This document shows positions 1 to 9,436 of a stretch of DNA of 64,000 nt, in pieces (position 1 is the stretch's first letter; each line of letters begins with the position of its first letter). A program made the translations under genes and the position numbers. The notes beneath the pieces were generated by a model. It saw only the letters and a program-made list of their open reading frames with translations, was not told the origin of the DNA and did no database searches. Source of the DNA: Amycolatopsis australiensis (GTDB lineage Bacteria > Actinomycetota > Actinomycetes > Mycobacteriales > Pseudonocardiaceae); the NCBI RefSeq assembly GCF_900119165.1, contig NZ_FPJG01000006.1:2294001-2358000 (forward strand). Direction: 5' to 3'.

Positions 1-1424
1 AGCGCGACACCGCCCGGGTAGCGGGTGCTGACCTGGGCGCTGTCCAGCTCGATCTCCACCACCACCTCCGGGCGCACGTACACCGTCCAGTCGTCGCGGC
101 GGGTCTCGATCTCCTGGAACGTCCTCGTCTGCCAGGCCAGCAGTTCGTCGGTCATGCCCTTGAAGGTCTTGCCCACCATGATCGGCGGGCCGCCGTCCGG
201 GTCGCGGGCGCCCAGGTGGAGGTTGGACAGCGTGCCGGTGCGCCGGCCGTGTCCCCACTCCGCCGCGAGCACCACGAGGTCGATCGTGTGCACCGGCTTG
301 ACCTTCAGCCACGCCCGCCCGCGCCGCCCGGCCGCGTACGGCGACGCCAGGTCCTTGACCATCACCCCTTCGTGGCCCGCGTCCATGGCCGCTTCCAGCA
401 CCGCCTCCGCCCGCGCGGTGCCGATCTCGCCCGGGATCACGTGCGCCCCGGCGACCTTGCGCAGCGCCGCGTTGCGCTCGGACAGCGGCGCGTCCAGCAG
501 GTCGACGCCGTCGAGGTGCAGGCAGTCGAAGAAGTACGGCCGCAGCAGCAGCGCCTTCACCTGCTCCTCGCGCGTGCTGCCGAACCGGCTCATCGTGTCC
601 TGGAACGGCCGCGGCCGCCCGGCGTCGGTCAACGCCAGCGTTTCGCCGTCCAGCACCACCGACTCGCACGGCAGTGCCCGCACCAGCTCGACCAGCTCCT
701 GCACGCTGCCGGTGATCTCGCGCAGCGTGCGCGTCCACACCCGGACCTCGTCGCCCCGGCGGTGCACCTGGATCCGCGCACCGTCCATCTTGTACTCGAC
801 GATCGCCTCGGCGTGCTCGGCCACCGCCTCGTCGAGCGACTCCGCCGGCGACGCCAGCATCGGCCGGATCGGCGTGCCCAGCGTGAGCCGGAACTCCGCC
901 AGCGCGGCCTGCCCGCCGGTCAGCGCCGCGACGCCGGTGACGCCCAGCTTCCCGGACAGCATGAAGGCCCGCCGCACGTCCTCGGCCGGCACCTCGGCCG
1001 CGGCCGCGATGGCGTCGACCATCACGCCTTCCAGCGCGCCCTGCCGCAGCTCGCCGGTGACCAGCCGGAACAGGAACTGCTGCTCCTCCTTCGTCAACCG
1101 GGCGAACAACGCGCGCAGGATCTCCTGACGGCGGCCCGAAGAGCCCGTGCCCGCCGCGACACCCGCCGCCGAGGTCAGCGCCGCGTCCACCTCGGCCACC
1201 GTCACCTGCGGTGCCGGAGCGGGCGAAGCGCCCAGCGCGGCCAGGGTGCGCCAGCCCGCGCCCAGCCTGTCCTGCGCCGTCTGTCCCGTCAGGTACGCGA
1301 TGACCGTGGGCAGCTCGGCCGTCTCCGCCGCGCGCAGCACCGCGGCCAGGAGGGCGATCTTCGCCTTCCTGGACCGGGTCGCCGCCAGCTCGGCGGACGC
1401 GTGGACCAACTCGCTCAGCAACAC
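1..1424 (-). CDS. ligB: ATP-dependent DNA ligase (3' end outside window)
   Basis: NAD-independent, ATP-using DNA ligase that seals nicks, probably a repair or accessory enzyme beside the usual NAD-dependent LigA. The reverse-strand reading frame stays open from about 1424 to the window edge. It has an N-terminal helical DNA-binding domain (about residues 1-180), then the adenylation motif EYKMDGARIQVHR with the nucleotidyl lysine near residue 212. Later come the conserved blocks DGETLAL, FFDCLHLDG and EGVMVKDL, and an OB-fold start (LHLGARDPDGG). I chose the GTG at 1422-1424 because the protein then begins MLLSEL, like mycobacterial LigB. About 474 residues are visible; the family is about 507, so roughly 30 C-terminal residues are missing. 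Confidence 0.9.
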   Translation of the reverse strand, partial: MLLSELVHASAELAATRSRKAKIALLAAVLRAAETAELPTVIAYLTGQTAQDRLGAGWRTLAALGASPAPAPQVTVAEVDAALTSAAGVAAGTGSSGRRQEILRALFARLTKEEQQFLFRLVTGELRQGALEGVMVDAIAAAAEVPAEDVRRAFMLSGKLGVTGVAALTGGQAALAEFRLTLGTPIRPMLASPAESLDEAVAEHAEAIVEYKMDGARIQVHRRGDEVRVWTRTLREITGSVQELVELVRALPCESVVLDGETLALTDAGRPRPFQDTMSRFGSTREEQVKALLLRPYFFDCLHLDGVDLLDAPLSERNAALRKVAGAHVIPGEIGTARAEAVLEAAMDAGHEGVMVKDLASPYAAGRRGRAWLKVKPVHTIDLVVLAAEWGHGRRTGTLSNLHLGARDPDGGPPIMVGKTFKGMTDELLAWQTRTFQEIETRRDDWTVYVRPEVVVEIELDSAQVSTRYPGGVA

Positions 1425-1464
1425 CCCGACATCATGACCCGCACCACCGACAATTTCAGTGCGG

Positions 1465-3114
1465 TCAGATGTCCGGCCTGGTGCAGTGGGGGTCGAGCAG
1501 GCCGTCCTTGGCCACGCACGGCGTGTACCCGGCGTCCTGCAGCTCGGCCCGCGCGGCCGGGCTCGCCAGGTAGTCGAGGAACCGCTTCAGCACGCTCCCG
1601 TTCGAGGGCACGCCCTTCGTGTAGAGGTACTCGACGGTCCAGAACCGGTAGCCGGCGTCGACGGTCGTGACGTCGGGGTAGTGGCCGTCGAGCTGCACGA
1701 CCGTCACCTGGCCGTCCCGCGCCGCGGCCCCCTTCGCCGCCGGGACGTCGGCGTACCCGATCGCGCCGGGCACCGCCGCGACCTCGGTCAGCACCTCGGC
1801 CGTCGTGCCGCGCTCGCAGCGCGTGGTCGCCGCGGCCGGGTCACGTTCGGGCTTGCGGCAGGAATCCGAGGTCAGCCGGTCCTCCGCGCCGCCGAGCACC
1901 TTCTGCTCGAACGTCTTGCGCGTGCCCGACTCCTGCCCGCGCCCGACGATCCCGATCGGCACCGACGGGCCGGGCCGCAGCTGCTCCCAGTCACGCACGC
2001 GGCCGCTGAAGATGTCCTTGACCTGCTGCGTCGTCAGCCGGTCGACACCGGCGGCGCGGTTGACGACCAGGCTGTACACGACCACCGCGACCGCCTTCGC
2101 TTCGAGGTCGGGCCCGGCTTCCCCGGACCGGCCGTCCGAGAGCACCGCCAGCTCGTCCTTGCCCGCCGAGTCGACCGGTCCGAGCGCGCGGACACCGGTG
2201 ACGCTGCCGGTCGCGCGGGTCGTGATGGCCGCGCCCTCGCACTGGCCGTGGTACTCGGCGGCGATGCCCGCCATGATCGGGACGAACGCGCTCGACCCCT
2301 CGACCGAGAGCTTCCCGGTGGCGCACTGCGCGGTCTCGGCCGGCCGCGACCAGGACACGAGCAGGGTCGCCAGCAGCGCGCCGGTCAGCAGCACCCCGAC
2401 CGCCGTCGTGATCACCGGCCAGCCGAAGCGGCGCTGCTTGCGGTCGTCCTTGATCCGGCCGGCGGCGAGCCGGGCGTGGTGGTCGATGTCCTTGCTGATC
2501 TCGCCGTCGCGCCCGTCCGGCTCGCGCAGGACGACGACCAGCTTGAACTTCTCCTTGCGCTTCAGCGAGAGCCGCGCGAACCGCACGCCGTGCCACTCGG
2601 GTGCCTCGGGCGCGGGCACACCGGCCAGCCGTTTCGGCAGCAGCGCGCGCACGAGGGACAGCTTCGCGCCCTCGGCCGGGTGCTGCGGAGTTTCGCGCGT
2701 GAAGAACTCGAGGCCGTCGCGGACGTGCTGGCGCAGGCCGTCGTCGGTGGCGTCGGACACCCGGGCGTCCCAAACGATCCGGCGGCCGAAGGTGAACGAC
2801 AGCGGGATCTCGAAGTCGCCCGGCGCGATGTCGAACCCGCCGGTGTTGTGGATCCGGATCACCACCACGCTCAGCCGGCTCAGCAGCCGCGCGGTGCGTT
2901 CCAGCTGCGGATCCGCCTGCGCGGAGCCGTTTTCGCCGTCGTGCAGGTCGATCGGCGACAGCCCGATCTTGGAGTTGTACAGCACCCGGAACGTCAGCCG
3001 TCGCCGCCGGATGAAGTAGCGGTCCACGAACGGCGCGGCGATCGCGGCCAGCGCGGCGATGCCGAGGACCAGGCTGCCGGAGTCGGAGCTGAGGATCTCG
3101 GCGAGTGACTGCAT
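1465..3114 (-). CDS. membrane-anchored PstS-like substrate-binding protein
   Basis: The protein has an N-terminal membrane segment (about residues 14-30), then a roughly 200-residue cytoplasmic region. A second membrane segment (WPVITTAVGVLLTGALLATL) precedes a C-terminal phosphate-binding-protein-like domain that begins at GKLSVEGSSAFVPIMAGIA. The Ser/Thr/Gly-rich ligand loops (GSSAF, ATGSVTG, QESGTRKTFEQ) match PstS-type anion binders. The usual signal peptide or lipobox is replaced by an internal anchor, and no PstC, PstA or PstB gene is nearby. It is therefore more likely a sensor or scaffold than a transporter part. I take the ATG at 3114; an upstream GTG would add a few residues. It lies tail-to-head behind the ligase start with about 40 nt between. 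Ligand and role are not known. Confidence 0.8.
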   Translation of the reverse strand: MQSLAEILSSDSGSLVLGIAALAAIAAPFVDRYFIRRRRLTFRVLYNSKIGLSPIDLHDGENGSAQADPQLERTARLLSRLSVVVIRIHNTGGFDIAPGDFEIPLSFTFGRRIVWDARVSDATDDGLRQHVRDGLEFFTRETPQHPAEGAKLSLVRALLPKRLAGVPAPEAPEWHGVRFARLSLKRKEKFKLVVVLREPDGRDGEISKDIDHHARLAAGRIKDDRKQRRFGWPVITTAVGVLLTGALLATLLVSWSRPAETAQCATGKLSVEGSSAFVPIMAGIAAEYHGQCEGAAITTRATGSVTGVRALGPVDSAGKDELAVLSDGRSGEAGPDLEAKAVAVVVYSLVVNRAAGVDRLTTQQVKDIFSGRVRDWEQLRPGPSVPIGIVGRGQESGTRKTFEQKVLGGAEDRLTSDSCRKPERDPAAATTRCERGTTAEVLTEVAAVPGAIGYADVPAAKGAAARDGQVTVVQLDGHYPDVTTVDAGYRFWTVEYLYTKGVPSNGSVLKRFLDYLASPAARAELQDAGYTPCVAKDGLLDPHCTRPDI

Positions 3115-3184
3115 CGTCGCGCCGACGCCCACCGTGCCGCTCCTCTGCCCCCGGACTCCCCAGGGCAAGCAGCCTAGGCAGCGC

Positions 3185-4057
3185 TCACCAGGCGTGGGGC
3201 CGTGCCGGCCGAGTGTTCACCGGTCGTTCACCGGTGGGTGCCTCGGCGACCCAGCTGGCGAGCAGGCCGAGCGCGCGTTCGGTCGCCGACCCCGGCTCGG
3301 CGTGGTAGATCACCATGCCCTGGTCGGGGTCGTCCGGCAGGCGCAGCGTCTGGTACCGCAGCCGCAGGTCGCCGACCACGGGGTTCACGATCAGCTTCCA
3401 GCCCTGGGCCTTCTCCCGCACGGCGTGCTCGGCCCACAGCTTGCGGAACTGCTCGCTGGCCAGCGAAAGCTCGCCGACCAGCCGGGCCAGCTCCGGGTCG
3501 CCCGGATACTTCCCGCTCTCCGCGCGCAGGTGCGCGACCAGCTCACGGCACACCGCGTCCCACTCCGGATGCAGCTGCTTCGCCCGTTCGTCGGTGAAGA
3601 CGAGCTTCGGCATGCTGCGCTCTTCGAGGTTGCCGAAGTCGAAGGAGACCGCGCCGCCGAGAGCGTTCCAGGCCAGCACCTCCAGGTAGCGGCCGAAGAC
3701 GAAGGCGGGTGCCTGGATGGCGTCGAGCAGCTGCTGCAGCTCGGGCCGCACCCGTTGCGGTGCGCTCCGCGGCCGGCGCTTCGGCGTGGCGAGGTTGCGC
3801 AGGTAGGACTCCTCGTCCGCGGTGAGGCGCAACGCGCGGGCCAGCGCGTCGAGGACCGCGTCGGAAACGTTCTTCGCCCGGCCCTGCTCCAGGCGCGTGT
3901 AGTAGTCGACGCTGATGCCGGACAGCTGCGCCAGCTCCTCCCGGCGCAGGCCCTTGACCCGCCGTTGCGTGATCCCGGGCGGCAGGCCCAGGTCGGCGGG
4001 GTCCAGGGCGGCGCGGCGTGCCTTCAGGAAGGCGCCCAGCTCGGCTGCGTCACTCAT
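3185..4057 (-). CDS. MmyB-type XRE family transcriptional regulator
   Basis: A 290-residue DNA-binding regulator. The N-terminal helix-turn-helix (about residues 8-75) contains the family hallmark GLRREELAQLSGISVDYYTRLEQGR. A C-terminal MmyB-like ligand-binding domain follows, with the typical PAFVFGRYLEVLAWNALGGA segment and a closing DQGMVIYHAEPGS. The reading frame extends far upstream, but the start at 4057 (MSDAAELGAFLKARR) fits the family. It is divergent from the aldo/keto reductase gene at 4160, with a 102-nt shared promoter region. That arrangement is typical of MmyB regulators controlling an adjacent oxidoreductase. The region carries an element also found beside the second regulator of this type (29455-30264). 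The effector is not known; fatty-acid-like ligands have been proposed for the fold. Confidence 0.9.
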   Translation of the reverse strand: MSDAAELGAFLKARRAALDPADLGLPPGITQRRVKGLRREELAQLSGISVDYYTRLEQGRAKNVSDAVLDALARALRLTADEESYLRNLATPKRRPRSAPQRVRPELQQLLDAIQAPAFVFGRYLEVLAWNALGGAVSFDFGNLEERSMPKLVFTDERAKQLHPEWDAVCRELVAHLRAESGKYPGDPELARLVGELSLASEQFRKLWAEHAVREKAQGWKLIVNPVVGDLRLRYQTLRLPDDPDQGMVIYHAEPGSATERALGLLASWVAEAPTGERPVNTRPARPHAW

Positions 4058-4090
4058 GCCTCCAGTATCGCCGCGGCCCCCGGCGGCCCG

Positions 4091-4113
4091 CCTGGTACTG
4101 GCGGACCCAGGTT
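4091..4113 (+). promoter_or_regulatory. candidate MmyB-type operator, copy 1
   Basis: It starts with CCTGGTACTGGC and ends with CCAGGTT. The sequence matches 19 of 23 positions of the reverse strand at 30296-30318, which lies between the other MmyB-type regulator and its divergent partner. It begins 34 nt from the start of the regulator gene and ends 47 nt before the aldo/keto reductase start. Its operator role is inferred from shared sequence and position. Confidence 0.55.
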
Positions 4114-4159
4114 GAGCGTGACCTGGTCCGGCCACCGCGGCCGCCGCAAGGTCGGCACC

Positions 4160-5185
4160 ATGGAACGACGAATTCTGGGCGGTACGGGGATCTCGGTCAG
4201 CGAGTACGCGTTCGGCGCGATGATGCTCGGGCAGTGGGGCAACGCGGACCACGAAGAAGGCATCCGGATGCTGCGCACGGCGCTCGACGCCGGCATCAAC
4301 TTCTGGGACACGGCCGACATGTACAGCCACGGCGAAAACGAGCAGATCGTCGGCAAGGCGCTGAAGGGCCGCCGCGACGACGTCGTGCTGGCCACCAAGG
4401 GCTTCTTCCGGATGGGTGCCGACCCCAACGAGGGTGGCCTGTCGCGCCGCTGGCTGACGCGGGCGCTGGAGGACAGCCTGCGGCGGCTCGGCACCGACTA
4501 CATCGACCTGTACCAGGTCCACCGCCCCGACCCGGCGACCGACATCGAGGAGACGCTGTCGGTGCTCACGGACTTCGTGCGGGCGGGCACGGTGCGCGCG
4601 ATCGGGTCGTCGGACTTCCCGGCCGAGCAGATCGTGGAAGCCCAGTGGGTGGCCGAAAAGCGCGGGCTGGTGCGGTTCCGCGCCGAGCAGCCGCCGTACT
4701 CGATCTTCAACCGGGCGATCGAGGCCGCGGTGCTGCCGACCGCGCAGAAGTACCGCATGGGCGTGCTGACCTGGAGCCCGCTGGCCAGCGGCTGGCTGTC
4801 CGGGAAGTACACGAAACCGTCCGACGTGGACCTGGCCGAGGGCCGCCGGACGTTGCAGGCGCACAAGTTCGACCCGGCGCTGCCGGAGAACGCGGTGAAG
4901 TTCGAGGCGATCGCCCGGCTCAAGAAGCTGGCCGACGACCTGGGCCGCCCGATGACCCACCTGGCGACGGCGTTCGTCCGGGCCCACCCGGGCGTGACGT
5001 CGGTGATCATCGGCCCGCGCACCCCGGAACAGCTGGACGACCTGCTGGCCGGTGCGGACCTCGTCCTGGACGACGAGGTGCTGGACCGGATCGACGAGAT
5101 CGTCCCGCCGGGCACGGACCTCAACGCGGCGGAGAAGGACTACACCCCGCCCGCGTTGGCGGACAAGCGCCTCCGGCGCCGCTGA
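4160..5185 (+). CDS. aldo/keto reductase
   Basis: NAD(P)H-dependent reductase of carbonyl compounds, 341 residues, with a TIM-barrel fold. The start MERRILGGTGISVSEYAFGAMMLG and the substrate and catalytic block NFWDTADMYSHGENEQIVGKAL (Asp and Tyr of the catalytic tetrad) are visible. The Lys lies in VVLATKGFF and the His in YQVHRPDP. The cofactor loop ends with VIIGPRTPEQLDD. The ATG at 4160 follows the divergent promoter shared with the MmyB-type regulator, which probably controls it. The physiological substrate cannot be read from the sequence. Confidence 0.92.
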   Translation: MERRILGGTGISVSEYAFGAMMLGQWGNADHEEGIRMLRTALDAGINFWDTADMYSHGENEQIVGKALKGRRDDVVLATKGFFRMGADPNEGGLSRRWLTRALEDSLRRLGTDYIDLYQVHRPDPATDIEETLSVLTDFVRAGTVRAIGSSDFPAEQIVEAQWVAEKRGLVRFRAEQPPYSIFNRAIEAAVLPTAQKYRMGVLTWSPLASGWLSGKYTKPSDVDLAEGRRTLQAHKFDPALPENAVKFEAIARLKKLADDLGRPMTHLATAFVRAHPGVTSVIIGPRTPEQLDDLLAGADLVLDDEVLDRIDEIVPPGTDLNAAEKDYTPPALADKRLRRR

Positions 5186-5251
5186 CGCGGTGGCGGGCCG
5201 GGTGACTCCGGCCCGCCACCGCTGGGCACCGATCGCCGTAGCCTTGCTTCC

Positions 5252-6155
5252 ATGCGGACCGAACCGGTCACCGAGGACACGATCGCCGAGAACCGCAGAG
5301 CGGCCGAGGAACACCCGGCCACCGGCCTGCCGCGGCTGGCCCGGAGCCTGCTGAAGTTCGGCCGGCAGCTCCCCGCCAGGCGCATCCCGTACTTCGAGGA
5401 AGCCGCGGCCATCTACCGCGGCTTGGTCGCGGGCGGAGCCGAGGAACACCTCAACGCGGCGATGCGCGCGATCTCCTCCCGGCCTGCAGTACTCACTCGC
5501 ACACGCCGACGACCTGGCACTGACCGCGAAACACGAGGCCGCGGCACTCGCCCGGCGGGTCAACTCGCGCCGCGAGGGCGCCGAGAAAGAGTTCGGGCTC
5601 ATCGCGGACCTCGCGGAGTCCCGGCAGTTCGCCCGGCCGGTGGCGGTCCAGCTCGAGGTGACCGACGGCTGTCGCGAGACGGGATCCGCGGCGGCTACCC
5701 GTGGCCTGACAACGTCGCGTGATCGCTGCTGGACTTGACCGTCTACCTGGACCTGGCCGGGGCGAGCCTGGAGATCGAACAAGAGGCACTGACGCTCCTG
5801 CGCCGCATGGCGCAAGACGATCCACGGCGGCTGCCGGGGTTCGCGATCTGGGCAGCCGGTGCCTCACTGCGGCTCTCCGGAACCGGCGACCACCAGGGGG
5901 CGCGAGGACTGCTGCAGGAGGCCGTCACCGCGTGCGACCGGCTGCCCGCCCAAGGCGGCCTCGGCAACTTCGGATTCCTCCAAGCCCTCCAAGCCGCGCA
6001 CTTCGCCAGATCCGGCGCCGACGCCGAGCGGCCTGGCGCGGGTCGAGCGGTCCCAAGCCATCGGGCACCTCGCCGCAAGCTGCAACGCCGCCGCAGGCCG
6101 CGCTCTGCGCGAGGCACGCGACCTCTCCGCGACCACCGAGGCCCCCTGGCACTGA
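5252..6155 (+). pseudogene. decayed tetratricopeptide-repeat-like gene
   Basis: A helical, TPR-like protein can be read only by changing frame. The piece starting MRTEPVTEDTIAENRRAAEE runs to about 5478 (AAMRAISS). It continues one base later as GLQYSLAHADDLALTAKHEA to about 5660, then returns to the first frame. That frame meets an in-frame TGA at 5720-5722 and reopens as LTVYLDLAGASLEIEQEALT. Near 6030 the sense moves again to ARVERSQAIGHLAASCNAAA and ends at 6155. At least three frame changes plus a stop make sequencing error an unlikely sole cause. Predicted content is alpha-helical repeats such as LTLLRRMAQDDPRRLPGF. The original function is unknown. Confidence 0.7.
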
Positions 6156-6170
6156 CCGCGCGCAGGCCCG

Positions 6171-7568
6171 TCACTTGCCGCCGCGGGCCATGCGGAGGAC
6201 GTCCAGTGCTTCGTCCAGCTGCTCCTCCGTCAGCTTGCCGTCGCGGACGTACCCGCGCTCGATCACCACTTCGCGGATCGTCTTCAGCTCCTTCAACGCC
6301 TGCTTCGCGACCGCCGCCGCCTCCTCGTAGCCGATGTACTTGTTCAGCGGCGTCACGATCGACGGCGAGCCCTCCGCGTACGTCCGCGTGCGGTCGGCGT
6401 TCACCGTGATCCCCGCGAACACCTTGTCCGCCAGCAGCCGTGACACGGCCGCGAGCAGGCGCGCCGACTCCAGGACGTTCCGGGCGATCACCGGCAGGTT
6501 GACGTTCAGCTGGAAGTTGCCCGCCGCGCCGGCGAAGGCGACCGCCGCGTCGTTGCCGATCACCTGCGCGACCACCTGCAGTGTCGCCTCCGGGATCACC
6601 GGGTTCACCTTGCCCGGCATGATCGACGAGCCCGGCTGCAGGTCCGGCAGCGCCAGCTCGGCCAGCCCGGTGCGCGGGCCGGAGCCCAGCCAGCGCAGGT
6701 CGTTGGCGATCTTGTTGAGCGACACGGCGATCGTGCGCAGGTGCCCGGACGTCTCGACGACGCTGTCCTGCGTCGCCTGCGCCTCGAAGTGGTCGCGGGC
6801 TTCGGTCAGCGGCAGCCCGGTCACCGTCGCGAGCTCGGCGGCGACCGAGGCGCCGAAGCCCTCCGGCGCGTTGAGGCCCGACCCGACCGCGGTGCCGCCG
6901 ATCGGCAGCTCGCCCAGCCGCGGCAGGCCCGACTTCAGCCGTTCGACGCCGAACCGGATCTGCGCCGCCCACGCGCCCGCTTCCTGGCCGAGCGTGATCG
7001 GCACCGCGTCCATCAGGTGCGTGCGCCCGGACTTCACGACGTCGGCCCACTCGGCGGCGCGCACCTCGATCGTGCCGGCGAGGTACTCGAGCGCCGGGAT
7101 GACGTCCTTGATGACGGCCTCGGTCGCGGCGACGTGGATCGTGGTCGGGAACGTGTCGTTCGACGACTGCGACGCGTTGACGTGGTCGTTCGGGTGCACG
7201 TCCCGCCCGAGCGCGCGCGAAGCCAGCGTCGCGACGACCTCGTTGGCGTTCATGTTGGACGAAGTGCCGGACCCGGTCTGGAACACGTCGATGGGGAAGT
7301 GCGCGTCGTGCTTGCCTTCCGCGACCTCGTCGGCGGCGGCCGCGATGGCGTTCGCGACGTCGGCGTCGAGCACGCCCAGCTTGAGGTTCACGCGCGCGGC
7401 GGCGGCCTTGAGCAGGCCGAGCGCGCGGATCTGGGCGCGCTCCAGGCCCCGGCCGGAGATGGGGAAGTTCTCGACGGCCCGCTGGGTCTGCGCCCGGTAG
7501 AGCGCGTCGGCGGGCACGCGGACCTCGCCCATCGTGTCGTGTTCGATCCGGTATTCCTGATCAGCCAT
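6171..7568 (-). CDS. fumC: class II fumarate hydratase
   Basis: Iron-independent fumarase of the TCA cycle, converting fumarate to L-malate. The 465-residue protein starts [20 protein letters not shown]. It contains the superfamily signature [11 protein letters not shown] (catalytic flexible loop) and the conserved blocks [28 protein letters not shown] and [16 protein letters not shown]. The ATG at 7568 is preferred over the in-frame upstream ATG because the family starts with this EYRIEHDT segment. It diverges from the FNR gene at 7691. fumC near glpX is also the mycobacterial arrangement. Confidence 0.97.
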   Translation of the reverse strand: MADQEYRIEHDTMGEVRVPADALYRAQTQRAVENFPISGRGLERAQIRALGLLKAAAARVNLKLGVLDADVANAIAAAADEVAEGKHDAHFPIDVFQTGSGTSSNMNANEVVATLASRALGRDVHPNDHVNASQSSNDTFPTTIHVAATEAVIKDVIPALEYLAGTIEVRAAEWADVVKSGRTHLMDAVPITLGQEAGAWAAQIRFGVERLKSGLPRLGELPIGGTAVGSGLNAPEGFGASVAAELATVTGLPLTEARDHFEAQATQDSVVETSGHLRTIAVSLNKIANDLRWLGSGPRTGLAELALPDLQPGSSIMPGKVNPVIPEATLQVVAQVIGNDAAVAFAGAAGNFQLNVNLPVIARNVLESARLLAAVSRLLADKVFAGITVNADRTRTYAEGSPSIVTPLNKYIGYEEAAAVAKQALKELKTIREVVIERGYVRDGKLTEEQLDEALDVLRMARGGK

Positions 7569-7690
7569 GACATCGATTCTGGCCCTGTTCGCCGCGCGCC
7601 GCGTGGTGGTGTCGGCCACCCGGCGCGGCCGCCGGGGCTAGGATCGGCTGTGTTCTCGATCACTGCCGTCCACCACTGGCTGGAGCGAGC

Positions 7691-8677
7691 ATGACTGACG
7701 CTGGGGATACCTACGACCTCGTGATCGTCGGTGCGGGCCCGACCGGCCTGTTCGCCGCCTACTACGCCGGGTTCCGCGGCCTTTCGATGGCGGTGGTCGA
7801 CTCGTTGCCCGAGCCCGGCGGCCAGGTCACGGCGATGTACCCGGAGAAGATGATCTACGACGTCGGCGGGTTCGCCGAGGTCCGCGGCCGGGACCTGGTC
7901 GAGGGGCTGGTGAAGCAGGCCGCGCCGTGGCAGCCGGCGTACCTGCTGGGGCGCAAGGCCGAGAAGCTCGAGACCGTCGGCGACCGGATCGAGCTGACCC
8001 TCGACGGCGGGGAGACGCTCAACGCCGGCGCGGTGCTGATCACCGCGGGCATCGGCGAGTTCACCCCGCGCCCGCTGCCCGCCGGCGACGGCTGGCTCGG
8101 CCGCGGCATGGTCCACTTCGTCCCGTCGCTGCAGGCCCACGCGGGCCAGCACGTCGTGGTCGTCGGCGGCGGCGATTCGGCGTTCGACTGGGTGCTGGCC
8201 CTGCACCCGGTCGCGGCGAGCGTCACGCTCGTGCACCGCCGCGCGAAGTTCCGCGCCGCCGAGTCGATCGTCCGGCAGGCCCGCGAGCTGGGCGTCCGGA
8301 TCATCACCGACGCCGAGGTCACGCGGTTCGCCGAGGCTTCGGACGGCACGCTCGAAGCGGTCGACGTCGCGGTCAAGGGCGGCGGAGTGGAGCGGCTGCC
8401 CGCCGACGCCGTCGTCGCGGCCCTCGGGTTCACCGCCGACCTCGGCCCGATCGAGAGCTGGGGCCTGGAGATCGACCACCGCGCCATCGCGGTCGACACG
8501 ACGATGGCGACCGCGCGCGAACGCGTCTACGCCGCCGGTGACGTCGCCGCATATCCGGGGAAGGTCAAGCTGATCGCCACCGGCTTCGGCGAAGCCGCGA
8601 CGGCGGTCAACAACATCGCCGTCGCGCTCGACCCGGAGGCTCACCTGTTCCCGGGGCACTCCAGCAACGCCGAGTAG
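7691..8677 (+). CDS. thioredoxin-reductase-like ferredoxin/flavodoxin-NADP reductase
   Basis: FAD- and NADPH-binding oxidoreductase of 328 residues. It has an N-terminal FAD motif (VIVGAGPTGLFAAYYAG), an internal NADP motif (VVVGGGDSAFDWVL followed by HRRAKFRA) and the C-terminal FAD block YAAGDVAAYPGKVKLIATGFGE. The redox CxxC of thioredoxin reductase is absent. Together with length and overall pattern, this places it with the YumC-type ferredoxin-NADP reductases. An SD-like GGAGCGAG lies just before the ATG. Electron partners may be ferredoxins or flavodoxins. Confidence 0.88.
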   Translation: MTDAGDTYDLVIVGAGPTGLFAAYYAGFRGLSMAVVDSLPEPGGQVTAMYPEKMIYDVGGFAEVRGRDLVEGLVKQAAPWQPAYLLGRKAEKLETVGDRIELTLDGGETLNAGAVLITAGIGEFTPRPLPAGDGWLGRGMVHFVPSLQAHAGQHVVVVGGGDSAFDWVLALHPVAASVTLVHRRAKFRAAESIVRQARELGVRIITDAEVTRFAEASDGTLEAVDVAVKGGGVERLPADAVVAALGFTADLGPIESWGLEIDHRAIAVDTTMATARERVYAAGDVAAYPGKVKLIATGFGEAATAVNNIAVALDPEAHLFPGHSSNAE

Positions 8678-8678
8678 G

Positions 8679-9428
8679 TCACGCCTTCGTCTTCTCCGCG
8701 ATCCACGGCGCGTACGCGACAACCGAGGTGTAGATCGACGGCGCCGTCGCGCATTCCGGGTCGTTGTTGCCCGGGCGGCTGGTGACGCCGACGAGCAGCC
8801 AGTGATCGCCGTCGCGCACGATCTCGGGCCCGCCGGAGTCGCCGAAGCACGCTCCGGCCTTACCACCCGGGTTGTCGGTGCACAGCTCGGCCGTGCCGTC
8901 GAAGACCGACGTGCATTTCGCGCCTTCGACGATGTGCGTGTCGAGCTGCTGCAGCGTCGTGGGGATCCCGCCGCAGTTGAGCTTCGGGCAGGTCTGGCCC
9001 CAGCCCAGGATCCGGGTCGCGGTGCCCGGCGACGCCGCGGCCGCCAGTCCGATCGGCGCGGCCTGCACCGGCGCCGCCAGCCGCAGCAGGGCGATGTCAC
9101 CCGCCGGGCTCTGTGTGTTGAACGCCGGGTTCACGATGATCTCGGCGAGCTGGGCGGCTTCGCCGCCTTCACCGGCTTCGTTCGTCCCCGCCCGGGCCGT
9201 GACCGCGGACGGCGCCTTGTCGAACGCGCAGTGCGCGGCCGTCACGACCCAGGTCGGCGCGATCAGCGCGCCGGCGCAGAAGAGCTTGCCCGACGACGAG
9301 TGCAGCGACACGGCGAACGGGTACGGCTGGTCCGCGGCCGTGCCCCCGACGATGGCGGGGGCGGCCGCGGCGGTGCCGGGGACCAGGACGAGCAGCGAGA
9401 CCAGCAGGGCCGTCAGTCGCCTGGACAC
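8679..9428 (-). CDS. secreted trypsin-like serine protease (S1A)
   Basis: Exported endopeptidase of 249 residues. A signal peptide (MSRRLTALLVSLLVLVPGTAAA) is followed directly by the mature-type N-terminus IVGGTAADQPYPFAVSLHS. The catalytic triad is visible: His in TAAHC, Asp in DIALLRL and Ser in GDSGGPEIV. Paired cysteines fit the chymotrypsin fold. The segment CFGDSGG with an upstream DN..G suggests trypsin-like specificity, which is an inference. It lies 8 nt downstream of glpX on the same strand and converges on the FNR gene, separated from it by one base. Confidence 0.92.
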   Translation of the reverse strand: MSRRLTALLVSLLVLVPGTAAAAPAIVGGTAADQPYPFAVSLHSSSGKLFCAGALIAPTWVVTAAHCAFDKAPSAVTARAGTNEAGEGGEAAQLAEIIVNPAFNTQSPAGDIALLRLAAPVQAAPIGLAAAASPGTATRILGWGQTCPKLNCGGIPTTLQQLDTHIVEGAKCTSVFDGTAELCTDNPGGKAGACFGDSGGPEIVRDGDHWLLVGVTSRPGNNDPECATAPSIYTSVVAYAPWIAEKTKA

Positions 9429-9436
9429 GGATCTCC

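Noticed and set aside
3185..5815. 876-residue frame joining the MmyB-type regulator to upstream sequence
   Set aside because: Only the last 290 residues are a real protein; the rest is antisense to the aldo/keto reductase gene.
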